From positions 62,001-126,000 of the forward strand of contig JAFLDV010000001.1 in the NCBI GenBank assembly GCA_017302255.1: a DNA stretch of 64,000 nt. The letters run 5' to 3'. The translations under genes and the position numbers were made by a program. Under the pieces are notes generated by a model that was not told the origin of the DNA, ran no database searches, and saw only the letters and a list, made by a program, of their open reading frames with translations. Source of the stretch: Gammaproteobacteria bacterium (GTDB lineage Bacteria; Pseudomonadota; Gammaproteobacteria; Enterobacterales; Alteromonadaceae). Shown piece after piece: positions 8,714 to 17,922 of this stretch; within the stretch, counting starts at the first letter, position 1, and each line of letters starts with the position of its first letter.

Positions 8714-9091
8714 ATGCGTTATTTTATCGTTGCATTAATGATGTTGCTGTCTTCATCGATGGCTCAAGCAAAAACACCGTTCACCCCAGAAGCGTTTCAG
8801 CAAGCGCAGGCTAATAATGAGTTGGTGCTGATTGATGTGTACGCTAGTTGGTGTCCAACCTGTAAGCGCCAATCCATGGTATTGGCGGATTATTTTAAAC
8901 AACACCCAACAAGTAAAATTAAGGTGTTGGTGCTGGATTTTGATGAGCAAAAACAATGGGTGACTCATTTCAAAGCGCCGCGGCAATCAACGCTGATATT
9001 GTTTAAAGGCAAGCAACAATTATGGATGAGCGTTGCTGAAACCAACGCAGAGAAAATCACAACAGCGTTAGCGCAAGCGGAAGCGCCATAA
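8714..9091 (+). CDS. Periplasmic thioredoxin-like protein
   Basis: 125 residues. A signal peptide (MRYFIVALMMLLSSSMAQA) is followed by a thioredoxin domain with VLIDVYASWCPTCKRQSMVL; the CPTC site is complete. It stops one base before the CcdA-like gene, and together the two resemble a split DsbD: the membrane protein passes electrons from the cytosol to this thioredoxin, which would reduce periplasmic disulphides or apocytochromes. A good GGAGG site precedes the ATG. Confidence 0.85.
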   Translation: MRYFIVALMMLLSSSMAQAKTPFTPEAFQQAQANNELVLIDVYASWCPTCKRQSMVLADYFKQHPTSKIKVLVLDFDEQKQWVTHFKAPRQSTLILFKGKQQLWMSVAETNAEKITTALAQAEAP

Positions 9092-9092
9092 C

Positions 9093-9785
9093 ATGGAATG
9101 GTCAGCAATTCCGCTCGCTTTCATCGCTGGCGTTTTAAGTTTAATTTCACCTTGTGTATTACCCATGCTGCCAGCCATTACGGCATCGGCGATGCAAGCG
9201 TCACGCGCAGGGCTTTGGGCTTTGACGCTTGGGATCATGTTCGCATTTGCCAGCGCGGGAACTGTTCTCACTTTTGTGCTGTTAAATTTAGGACTGTCTC
9301 CAGATATCTTGCGGCAGTTTTCCATCGTCATTTTGTTGCTGATGGCGGCGGTGTTGCTGATACCGGCACTCAACGATCGACTGGCTTGGATATTATCGCG
9401 ATTGACCAGTCATTTTGCTCAATCGCCAATCGAAGGGACCTCGGTGGCGACGCAAGCGGTCATCGGGTTGTCGTTGGGATTAGTCTGGTTACCTTGTGTT
9501 GGACCAACCCTTGGTACTGCCATTGCGCTAGCGTCTACTGGTCAACATATGGGCATGGCGTTTTTGGTGATGCTCAGTTTTGGCGCAGGAACCGCATTGC
9601 CGTTAGTTTGGATTGGCTACCATTCTGGGGTGAAGCTGGCAACACTGCGAACCTCGGCCGTGCTCGGTAAAAAGTTGCTTGGGGTGACATTACTGGTGCT
9701 TGGGTTATTGCTGTTAAGTGGTTACGACCGAGTATTAGAAGCTTGGGCTCTTGAGTTCCTGCCGGATTGGGTGACTTCGATTTAG
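9093..9785 (+). CDS. CcdA/DsbD-type transmembrane electron carrier
   Basis: 230 residues with about six membrane helices. The two conserved cysteines lie in SLISPCVLPMLPAI (about residues 17-30) and LVWLPCVGPTLGTAIALAS (about 130-148), the proline-flanked Cys pair that defines the CcdA/DsbD membrane domain. It is directly downstream of the periplasmic thioredoxin and likely forms one redox unit with it. It lacks the attached thioredoxin domains of full DsbD. Confidence 0.88.
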   Translation: MEWSAIPLAFIAGVLSLISPCVLPMLPAITASAMQASRAGLWALTLGIMFAFASAGTVLTFVLLNLGLSPDILRQFSIVILLLMAAVLLIPALNDRLAWILSRLTSHFAQSPIEGTSVATQAVIGLSLGLVWLPCVGPTLGTAIALASTGQHMGMAFLVMLSFGAGTALPLVWIGYHSGVKLATLRTSAVLGKKLLGVTLLVLGLLLLSGYDRVLEAWALEFLPDWVTSI

Positions 9786-9860
9786 GCGTGATCAGTCAGT
9801 TATTGTCGTTGAGTTGTTTGTCGATTAGTTGCAGCGGACTGATGACAAGGTTTCACAAGG

Positions 9861-9889
9861 GTTGAGTCGCCAACTAGCAGCGACTCAAC
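9861..9889. terminator. Perfect 10-bp hairpin between convergent genes
   Basis: GTTGAGTCGC (9861-9870) and GCGACTCAAC (9880-9889) pair perfectly around a nine-base loop. There is no T-run on either side, so termination is inferred from position between ends of convergent genes only. Confidence 0.5.
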
Positions 9890-9915
9890 GCTGTTGCACC
9901 GCTACTCGAGAACAG

Positions 9916-10395
9916 TTACTCGATAAACACTGATTCCGGTTCAAATTGATAAAGCGTCACGGCAGTGGTGACCGTTGCCGGGTCAAACGCTTCGCCTTGT
10001 TCTTCCGCGCGATGTTTCAAGTAAGTTTTGGTTTGTTCCAAGCTCATTGGTTTTGCTTTCAGTGAGCCATGGGCATAGGCATTTTTACCTTTGGCGCTCA
10101 CCGGAAACACCATGTCACCGTCTTTCACTTTCAGCCGAAAAGTTGGCTGATTGGCGGCGGTTTCAAATTGCATCCAACAGCCTTTTTTCTGGCAAACCGC
10201 ATCAATTTTGCCTTGTACTGTGAAAGGCTTCGCTAAAAATTCCGTCGGTTTGGCCAGCACTTGTTGCACAGTGACGCTGTTGCTCGCGTCAAACTTCGGG
10301 CCGAAATTTTGCCCGGCAACACTGGATAAACTGAGGCCGCTTAGCGAAAGTGCAAGGACGAAAATAGCGATTTTTTTCAGATTAAGAGTGGTCAT
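9916..10395 (-). CDS. DUF4920 domain exported protein
   Basis: 159 residues with an N-terminal signal peptide (KKIAIFVLALSLSGLSLSSVAG). The core contains QGKIDAVCQKKGCWMQFET, the Cys-x4-Cys-Trp motif of DUF4920 proteins, which resemble OB-fold nucleic-acid-binding-like or metal-binding domains. Function of the family is unknown; the cysteine pair suggests metal or redox chemistry. It is a single gene convergent with the CcdA-like gene. Confidence 0.8.
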   Translation of the reverse strand: MTTLNLKKIAIFVLALSLSGLSLSSVAGQNFGPKFDASNSVTVQQVLAKPTEFLAKPFTVQGKIDAVCQKKGCWMQFETAANQPTFRLKVKDGDMVFPVSAKGKNAYAHGSLKAKPMSLEQTKTYLKHRAEEQGEAFDPATVTTAVTLYQFEPESVFIE

Positions 10396-10646
10396 GGCGA
10401 CACCTGTAAGGACACGATTATCTCTATCCTCAGTAATTTAGTAGAGCTTGTCAACGCGCTTGCTCCTTATTGCGGCAGGCTGTCGTGCTTTTCTCGAACT
10501 CTTGCTATTCGTTGCCCATTACCGGAACAGTTTTTGCGACAGTTTCCTAGAGATACTTGGAAGCAGAAATAGAACTTTCAATAACTTTCCATTAATATTC
10601 GGACAGAACTTGCTGAACCAAATGCTGATTGCGATAAGGAGATCCC

Positions 10647-13600
10647 GTGCTGAAATGGATAAGTAAAATTTTTGGTGGACGCAATCTACCAGCGGATGTA
10701 CCACAAGAGTGGGCTGAGCATTTAGAAAAACTGTTCAAATCAGTCGATTCGCTGCCTAACGTCCGCTCAGGGATGGCAAACGACATGTTTAATTATGTGG
10801 TCAATGGCGACTCGCTCGCGGTGCTGCATGAGGTTGGTCAATACAAGGAAATTGCCGAGCATCTATGTTTGTCTGGCTACTCAAGCAGAGACTGGTTTCC
10901 ACTTTTAATAAAATTCTCTGCTGCATTTAGTGCTGTGCCCACCGCTATGGCTTTGCGCTATGCGTTATTGCTTGAAGCCTGTATTCGTAGCAGTTCTCAC
11001 TACAACTATTTGCAGTTTCCGAACGGCGTGAAATGGCCTGAGGTGTTGTTGATGCAATGCACAAACACAAGGCCGAACCAGTGGACATCCGGTCGAGTGG
11101 ATCGAGCCGTTGTCTCCATAAAATGGTTTGAACGGTTACTGGTTGAGGCCAGCCTGGATGCTCATGCATTGCTGGTTTCAGCATTTACTTCATCAGTAAC
11201 AGCGGGTTATGGCGCTGCACGAGAGTTGCAGTTGGTCACGCTGTTGGATGATTATGCAGATGCCTTAGATCGGTATGCGGAACAGTTGCGGCCATTAATG
11301 CAGCCAGCACTGGTGCAACAACGTCTGCATGTTTTAAAAATGCTGGAGAAGGCAGTGCCGTCAACTCTGGATAAATTCGCACCAGAATTAGCTGAGTTAG
11401 CGGTGAGTAGTAGCAAGCAAGTTCGTGCAGCCGCTGAAGAACGGATCAATGATTGTGGCGCTGCCATAGTGCCGCCCTTACAACATATTGCATGCCATGG
11501 TAAATCTGAACAGCGGGTATGGTCGCTGAAAATACTTCACGCTTTGGCAGTGAAGCATGCGGACGCCAGTTTGCTGCAATTTGTGCAAGACACAGCCCGA
11601 GCTGACGCTGCGCCATCTGTTGTCGCGCTGAGCAATGAATGGGGTAGCGCACAATCTGCAGCTACGGAACATCAGCTGCAAAGCTTAGATTACCAGATCC
11701 CAGTGATAACACTGACGGTGACGCTGACCCCACAAATAACGGCACTAGTGACGGAGATGTGGAATGAAATCAATAAAGAAATCAGCTCGCAAAACGCCAA
11801 TAGCGCCGAACATCACAAACGGATGAAAGCACAGGGATATCGACATACGCTGCAAACTATTGATCTGCTGAGCGTTGATGAACTAAAAAATCTGATGGCG
11901 CATTTAGCTTCATCAGCGCCACTGGTAAGAGCAAAAAATAGATCTGGCCGGAGTTATTATTGTTGTTCGGGTGGCATTAAAAAGTTGGTCAGTGATAGTG
12001 CTTGCACGCCGATGGTGTTATTCAAAGTATTAGATTTCTTCGATTTTTTAGTTACTGAAAATGGGTTGTTTGAATCCGGCGCTAGTCCTTATTTCAACAC
12101 TTTACATCGGATAGTTGGCTCTCCGACTTTGTTGGAATTATCGCAAATGCTCGATGCTTCAGGTTATTCAGGTCGTTCGTTACTCACCAGCTATTGTTAT
12201 TATTGGGGCGATACTTTAGCGAATGATTGGGCCGAGGAAGCTGTGTGGCCGTTTTTTGCGCATAACCTTGAGTCGGTGGTGAAATTATTAACTTCAAGTC
12301 AAACAAACAGCTACTCCTTCAGTCGTGCGAGATTGTTTAGCGGGATTGCTTCCTTGCCATCAACGCCGTTGGTGCTGTGCAATTCATTGTTCGAATTGGC
12401 GTTAGGCTCTGGCAAGTCAGATCGCCGGGCGGCCCAAGATGCCTTGTTTAACTTCCCCGACAAAGTAGCAAGGATTATTAGTGCCTTGACTGATGGCAAA
12501 TCGGAAACACGAGCAATTGCCGCACAATGGCTATCGCGATTAGGTGAAACCGCTGCAATCCCCGCACTTGAAACTGCAGTTTTAAAAGAAAAACAAGACC
12601 TTGCCAAAGGAGCAATGCTCGATGCTCTGCAGTTAATGGGGCAGCCGATTGAAAAATACCTGAAGCGCGACGCCTTAGCCGATGAAGCCGCTAAGTTACT
12701 GAAAAAAGGCTTACCAAAAGAACTGGATTGGTTCCCTTGGGCTGCTTTACCAGAAGTCCGTTGGGCAGATAATCAAGAACTTGTTCCGGTAGATGTGTTG
12801 CGGTGGATGATGGCGCAGGCAGTGAAACAAAAGTCTGCAGAGCCAAATGCTGTGCTACGCAAATATTGTGGCATGTTCGAACCTAGAGACCGTGTGCAAT
12901 TTGGGCAAATGGTGTTGGATACTTGGTTAAGCGAAGACACCCGACCAATATCTCCAGACGACGCATTAAAGAATGCGACTGCACATGCGCAGAGTATGTA
13001 CAACTATATGCAGCAATATCCGCAGCATTTCCAAAATGATCCAAGTTTTGGGCTGTCAGTGGCAGAACTTACCGCCAAGTATTTGCCGAACTTTTTACAG
13101 ACGCCAGCCGGTTCTGCAAATGCAAGTAAAGGATTATTAGCGATAGTTTCCGCATGTGCTGCAGACGGGGTTGTCGCCCCTACCTCACGTTATTTGAAAC
13201 AGTGGTATGGCACTCGTGCTGCGCAAGGGAAGGCGTTAATAGCCATGCTGGCTTGGATTGAACATCCAAGTGCAACACAACTCATGCTGTCGATTGGCAA
13301 TCGTTTTAGAACCAAAAGCTTCCAAGAAGAAGCCACCAAGCAGGCTGAGGCATTGGCTGAACGTAAAGGGTGGACTCTCTCTGAATTAGCCGACCGAACA
13401 ATGCCTTCTGCCGGTTTTGACGAAAATGGCGTGCTGGAACTCAACTATGGCCAGCGTATTTTTACTGCACGTTTGCTGCCAGATTTTAAGGTTGAACTCT
13501 ACAACCCTGATGGCAAAAAGATAGCTGCATTACCTGAGGCGCGGCTTGATGATGATGCTGAACAAGTAAAAGATGCGAAAAAAGCATTTAGTGCCAGCAA

Positions 13601-14366
13601 AAAGGAATTAAAAAGCATTGTTGCTTTGCAGGCAGAGCGCCTTTACGAGTCCATGTGTATCGAACGTGATTGGTCATTTGAAGATTGGCAACTCTATCTT
13701 AATCAACATCCGGTCGTGCGGCATTTAGTACAAAGGTTGGTGTGGTCTCACTGTCAAGATGGCAAAGTTGTCAGCACTTTCCGGCCATTGGATGATGGCA
13801 CTTTGACCGATTGCGAAGACAATGAACTGAAGCTTGCAAGCGATGCTCGCATCCGCATAGCCCACGATAGCTTGCTGTCGACAGAACTGATTGCTCAATG
13901 GCAACAGCATCTGGCTGACTATGAAATTACGCCATTATTCCAACAGTTAGGGAAAGGCGTCTATCAGCTACCAACCGAAAAAACGAATTCAGATCAAATC
14001 AAGGATTTTGAAGGCCATCTGATTGAAGCATTCTCCTTACGCGGACGCGCGCTGAAATTAGGCTATACCCGAGGCGCCGCTGAAGACGGTGGTTGGTTTC
14101 ATGTGTACAGCAAACGCTTCCCGACTTTAGGGTTACAGGCGGTAATTGAGTTCACCGGAAATCCGTTGCCTGAAGAAAACCGCACTGTTGCGCTGCTAAA
14201 TTTGGCGTTCACTAGTGCTGAAAGTGGATCGTCTTGGCAAAATAATAACCTGTCGTTGGCGAAAGTTCCGAAAGTGCTGTTGTCGGAATGTTATAACGAT
14301 CTGCGACTAATTGCGGCCGATGGTTCAGGCTTTGATCCTGAGTGGCAAAAGAAAAGTGAGTACTAA
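10647..14366 (+). CDS. DUF4132 (MolR/YehI-type) giant protein of the MoxR-VWA system
   Basis: 1239 residues, close to E. coli YehI (about 1210). GTG start at 10647 with AAGGAG about six bases upstream. The N-terminal two thirds are helical with HEAT-like repeats (for example KQVRAAAEERINDCGAAIVP around residue 255 and TRAIAAQWLSRLGETAAIPA around 625). The DUF4132 region begins near residue 907 (GWTLSELADRTMPSAGFDEN) and includes HPVVRHLVQRLVW; the C-terminus has LGYTRGAAEDGGWFHVYSKR. It is the first gene of a five-gene operon; the next starts two bases after the stop. Role unknown; a scaffold or substrate-recognition subunit is my inference. Confidence 0.85.
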   Translation: MLKWISKIFGGRNLPADVPQEWAEHLEKLFKSVDSLPNVRSGMANDMFNYVVNGDSLAVLHEVGQYKEIAEHLCLSGYSSRDWFPLLIKFSAAFSAVPTAMALRYALLLEACIRSSSHYNYLQFPNGVKWPEVLLMQCTNTRPNQWTSGRVDRAVVSIKWFERLLVEASLDAHALLVSAFTSSVTAGYGAARELQLVTLLDDYADALDRYAEQLRPLMQPALVQQRLHVLKMLEKAVPSTLDKFAPELAELAVSSSKQVRAAAEERINDCGAAIVPPLQHIACHGKSEQRVWSLKILHALAVKHADASLLQFVQDTARADAAPSVVALSNEWGSAQSAATEHQLQSLDYQIPVITLTVTLTPQITALVTEMWNEINKEISSQNANSAEHHKRMKAQGYRHTLQTIDLLSVDELKNLMAHLASSAPLVRAKNRSGRSYYCCSGGIKKLVSDSACTPMVLFKVLDFFDFLVTENGLFESGASPYFNTLHRIVGSPTLLELSQMLDASGYSGRSLLTSYCYYWGDTLANDWAEEAVWPFFAHNLESVVKLLTSSQTNSYSFSRARLFSGIASLPSTPLVLCNSLFELALGSGKSDRRAAQDALFNFPDKVARIISALTDGKSETRAIAAQWLSRLGETAAIPALETAVLKEKQDLAKGAMLDALQLMGQPIEKYLKRDALADEAAKLLKKGLPKELDWFPWAALPEVRWADNQELVPVDVLRWMMAQAVKQKSAEPNAVLRKYCGMFEPRDRVQFGQMVLDTWLSEDTRPISPDDALKNATAHAQSMYNYMQQYPQHFQNDPSFGLSVAELTAKYLPNFLQTPAGSANASKGLLAIVSACAADGVVAPTSRYLKQWYGTRAAQGKALIAMLAWIEHPSATQLMLSIGNRFRTKSFQEEATKQAEALAERKGWTLSELADRTMPSAGFDENGVLELNYGQRIFTARLLPDFKVELYNPDGKKIAALPEARLDDDAEQVKDAKKAFSASKKELKSIVALQAERLYESMCIERDWSFEDWQLYLNQHPVVRHLVQRLVWSHCQDGKVVSTFRPLDDGTLTDCEDNELKLASDARIRIAHDSLLSTELIAQWQQHLADYEITPLFQQLGKGVYQLPTEKTNSDQIKDFEGHLIEAFSLRGRALKLGYTRGAAEDGGWFHVYSKRFPTLGLQAVIEFTGNPLPEENRTVALLNLAFTSAESGSSWQNNNLSLAKVPKVLLSECYNDLRLIAADGSGFDPEWQKKSEY

Positions 14367-14368
14367 CC

Positions 14369-15469
14369 ATGAATAGCAACAATCAAGCAATTCTGCGCGC
14401 GCCAGCCGAAACTGTCTATGCTGACGAGTTGCTTCGACTTGGGGAAAAGGATAGTGGGCCACGTCCGGTAGGCTGGCAGCTATCGCCGCGCGCCGTGCGA
14501 AGTTTTATCCTTGGTGACGACAAACTTGGCGTCAAACGCAAGTTTTATGGTGATGATGCGCTGATTGATCGTTGTATCGTGACTTTAATGAGCGATCGAG
14601 GTTTGTTGCTGGTCGGTGAGCCAGGCACTGCGAAATCGATGCTTTCCGAATTGCTCGCTGCTGCAATTTCTGGCAATTCAATTTGCACAATTCAGGGAAC
14701 TGCTGGTACCACTGAAGACCAGATCAAATACACCTGGAATTATGCGTTACTGCTGGCGGAAGGGCCATCAGAACGCGCGCTAGTGCGCGGCCCAATTTAT
14801 GACGCTATGCAACAAGGTTACTTGTGCCGCTTTGAAGAGGTGACCCGATTGCAGCCAGAAATTCAGGACTGCCTGATTAGTTTATTGTCAGACAAGGTAC
14901 TACATATTTCCGAGCTCGATGGCGCCGAGGGTTCCATTTTCGCAGCGCGCGGGTTCAATGTGCTGGGCACGGCCAATATTCGCGACCGCGGCGTGCACGA
15001 AATGTCTAGTGCGTTAAAACGTCGGTTTAATTTTGAAACGGTCAGGCCTATTAATGATCGTAAGTTAGAAATGCAATTAGTACGGGATCAGACCTCGGCA
15101 TTGCTCAATCGCGCGAAAGTTGAGGTTGAATTTCAGCAGGATGTTGTCGAGCTGTTGGTGACGGCATTTAATGATTTGCGCTTAGGTGTCACAAGTGAAG
15201 GCATTGTCATCGAAAAGCCAACCGCGGTGATGTCCTCCGCTGAAGCTGTCTCGGTGGGCTATGCCGCTTGTCTCGACTCGCACTATTTTGGTGATGGAGT
15301 TGTTTCTGGCGAGCATATCGCACGGCAGTTAATTGGTACTGTGTTAAAAGACAATGCTGATGATGGCAAAAAATTACGGCATTACTTTGACGTGGTGGTA
15401 AAACAGCGTGCTCAGCGGCAATCGGCATGGAAATCTGTGCTTGATGCACGTCGTGAACTTGAGCGTTGA
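14369..15469 (+). CDS. MoxR-family AAA+ ATPase (YehL subfamily)
   Basis: 366 residues. Walker A is GEPGTAKS (residues 83-90), the Walker B region is LCRFEEVTR (about 151-159), sensor 1 is VLGTANIRDRG (about 198-208) and an arginine pair lies in SSALKRRFNFETV. An insert after Walker A (GTAGTTEDQIKYTW) is as in MoxR proteins. MoxR AAA+ proteins work as ATP-driven remodelling chaperones paired with VWA-domain partners, and such a partner is encoded two genes downstream. By position and neighbours this matches YehL. Confidence 0.92.
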   Translation: MNSNNQAILRAPAETVYADELLRLGEKDSGPRPVGWQLSPRAVRSFILGDDKLGVKRKFYGDDALIDRCIVTLMSDRGLLLVGEPGTAKSMLSELLAAAISGNSICTIQGTAGTTEDQIKYTWNYALLLAEGPSERALVRGPIYDAMQQGYLCRFEEVTRLQPEIQDCLISLLSDKVLHISELDGAEGSIFAARGFNVLGTANIRDRGVHEMSSALKRRFNFETVRPINDRKLEMQLVRDQTSALLNRAKVEVEFQQDVVELLVTAFNDLRLGVTSEGIVIEKPTAVMSSAEAVSVGYAACLDSHYFGDGVVSGEHIARQLIGTVLKDNADDGKKLRHYFDVVVKQRAQRQSAWKSVLDARRELER

Positions 15470-15483
15470 GGAACGCCTCGTTG

Positions 15484-17922
15484 ATGCTGCCAACAACAGA
15501 TGAGATCCGAAAGCTAGGCGCGCAACTGGTTCGCGAGCAACTGATTGTGTTCCCGGTCAGACACCATAGTCCAGCCTGTGCTTGGCAATTAGCGCGTTTG
15601 TTGCAAACGGTCTCTCCGGCCGCAGTGCTAGTGGAGGGGCCGAGTAGTTTTACTCCGATGATTCCGTTACTGGTGCATAACGACGCGAAAATGCCCTTGG
15701 CGGTTTATACCTATGCCGTCAACACCCCTAAAAATGAAGAAGATGCTTGGCGCAGAGCCGCCTATTACCCATTTTGCAGTCATTCACCAGAACTTGTGGC
15801 ACTCAGCGCAGCAGCTGCACGAGGGATCCCCACGCAATTTATAGATTTGGATTTTTCAGCGCAATGCTTAATCGAAGAGGGGCAGGTTGATACTGACGCG
15901 AGATCGCTGCTCGATGAGCGTCATTACCAACGTAGCCGTTATTTAAGTGAATTGGCCCAGCAGCTTGGTTGTCGTGATCATGAAGAATTATGGGAACATT
16001 TATTCGAAGTGTCAGCGACAAGCCGTAGTCTACAGAGTCATATCACTGATTTAGCAGCTTATTGTCATTTAGCTCGCGTTGAATGTACCACTGAAGAACT
16101 TAGCAAGGATGGGACCATACAACGCGAAGCGGAGATGGCATGGCATATCCAACAGGCATTACTGGCGCGCAAACCGAATGAGGGGCCTGTCCTTGTGGTG
16201 ATCGGCGGGTTCCATGCGGTGGCAATGCCGGCTTTGTTAGCATCTCCAGTACAACGACCCGTTATTGCTCGAAAAACTATTTCCGACGAGGCTTCGGCGT
16301 TAATTCGCTATAGCTACGATCGCTTAGACAGGCTGAATGGCTATTCTGCAGGAATGTCCTCGCCGGCATGGCAACAGCGGGTGTGGGAATACACACTTAA
16401 ATATGAAAAAGTCGGCGTAGATACCAGTTCGCGAGCGCGCAAAGAAGTGGCCTTAACCATACTATTTGATATCGCCAGTGAACTTAGGACTCGTCATGGC
16501 ATCGCTTTACCCATGCCAACTTTGGTTGCGGCGTATGAGCATGCATTACAACTTGCCACATTACGCTGTCGCCCAGCGCCGTTGCGAGATGATGTGCTTG
16601 ACGCTGTGACCAGTTGTTTCATTAAAGGCGATGCCGACGCCGATGGTTTACTTGTGCTGGCCGTTGCGCGACAGGCGTTTAGCGGTCAAGCGCTTGGCAA
16701 AGTACCGCCGGGCGCAGGCACTCCGCCTTTGGTCAAAGATTTTGATTATCGCGCACGACGGCAGCGGTTAAAAATCGACGACTCACAGCCGCGAAAATTG
16801 ATGTTAGATATTTATCGTCGACCAGAACACCGTCAAACTAGCCGTTTGTTGCATGGTTTGAGCTTACTTGCAGTGCCTATGGCTGTTCGAATTGCCGGCC
16901 CCGATTTTGTTAATGGTCTCGGCTTGGAGCGGTTGCAGGAGCATTGGGAATATACCTACTCGGCAGCAACAGAAGCAGGACTTGTTGAAGCATCGGTGTG
17001 GGGCGTGACTGTGGCAACTGCGGTTGCCAATCGGTTTAAGGCGCAGCTTGAACAATTAGAAGCAAATGGCGAACGCCGCGAGGCCCGATCTGCCGCGGCT
17101 TTGCTGATGCAAGCCTGTGTTTTAGGTTTACATGAAGATTTGCCACGCGTGATCACAAACATTCGAGAGGCAATTAATCATGATGCCGATTTTGCCTCAG
17201 TTGTGGCTGCAGCCAGTACTATTGGCATTTTACTTGGATCGCGCGAGCCATTAGAAGCTGGCGATTTGACAGAAATCCCTGCACTTTTGCATGCCACTTA
17301 CGAAAGGGCCATTTACTTAATCGGCAGCGTGCAAAGTGCTGCTGACCAAGCGAACCAATTACTGCAAGCACTAGCGCGTTTACGAGAATTGTTAGTCAGT
17401 GCTGTCGGCCAATCACTGGACGCAGAACTTTATTGGAATGCCGTGCAGCAAGTGAGTACAGTTCACGAATCGTCGTTAATGCGCGGCGGAGCGACCGGTC
17501 TGCTGTACTCCGCAGGTTTAATCTCGGAAGAGGCTGTAGGGATATCACTACAGGGTCATCTATCCGGATTGCAGCTGCCTCAGGACGCCATTAGCTTTTT
17601 GCGCGGCTTACTGTTTACAGCGAGAGAAGCGGCATGGCAGCAATCTGAATTGCTGAATATTCTCGATAAATTGTTGCAAGAAATGGATATGGTTACCTTT
17701 ATTGGGTTATTGCCGGAGCTTAGACTCGCGTTTGCTGAGATGACGCCGAAAGAAACCGACCGAATTGCCGATGCGGTTGCGCAGTTGCATGGCAAGCATG
17801 ATCTCGGAAGTCTCGTGAGCTACGATTTATCTGCCGATGAAGTTCAAGCTAATCTCAAGGTATCGCAGCAATTAGCCGAGTTGTTAGCGGCAGATGGCTT
17901 ACAAGGATGGTTGCAATCATGA
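15484..17922 (+). CDS. DUF5682 (YehM-type) protein
   Basis: About 812 residues. The N-terminus has the family signature FPVRHHSPACAWQLARLL followed by AAVLVEGPSSF, and then VVIGGFHAVAMPALL near residue 240. These His/Glu-containing motifs are conserved and could form an active or metal site, but no reaction is established. The rest is largely helical. I use ATG 15484, about eleven bases after GAGGA; TTG 15466, overlapping the stop of the ATPase gene, is a longer alternative. The 3' end overlaps the VWA gene by four bases (ATGA). Confidence 0.82.
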   Translation: MLPTTDEIRKLGAQLVREQLIVFPVRHHSPACAWQLARLLQTVSPAAVLVEGPSSFTPMIPLLVHNDAKMPLAVYTYAVNTPKNEEDAWRRAAYYPFCSHSPELVALSAAAARGIPTQFIDLDFSAQCLIEEGQVDTDARSLLDERHYQRSRYLSELAQQLGCRDHEELWEHLFEVSATSRSLQSHITDLAAYCHLARVECTTEELSKDGTIQREAEMAWHIQQALLARKPNEGPVLVVIGGFHAVAMPALLASPVQRPVIARKTISDEASALIRYSYDRLDRLNGYSAGMSSPAWQQRVWEYTLKYEKVGVDTSSRARKEVALTILFDIASELRTRHGIALPMPTLVAAYEHALQLATLRCRPAPLRDDVLDAVTSCFIKGDADADGLLVLAVARQAFSGQALGKVPPGAGTPPLVKDFDYRARRQRLKIDDSQPRKLMLDIYRRPEHRQTSRLLHGLSLLAVPMAVRIAGPDFVNGLGLERLQEHWEYTYSAATEAGLVEASVWGVTVATAVANRFKAQLEQLEANGERREARSAAALLMQACVLGLHEDLPRVITNIREAINHDADFASVVAAASTIGILLGSREPLEAGDLTEIPALLHATYERAIYLIGSVQSAADQANQLLQALARLRELLVSAVGQSLDAELYWNAVQQVSTVHESSLMRGGATGLLYSAGLISEEAVGISLQGHLSGLQLPQDAISFLRGLLFTAREAAWQQSELLNILDKLLQEMDMVTFIGLLPELRLAFAEMTPKETDRIADAVAQLHGKHDLGSLVSYDLSADEVQANLKVSQQLAELLAADGLQGWLQS

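Noticed and set aside
9098..9670. 190-codon frame overlapping the CcdA-like gene
   Set aside because: It is in a different frame of the same strand; the CcdA frame has the conserved cysteines and membrane helices, this one has random composition.
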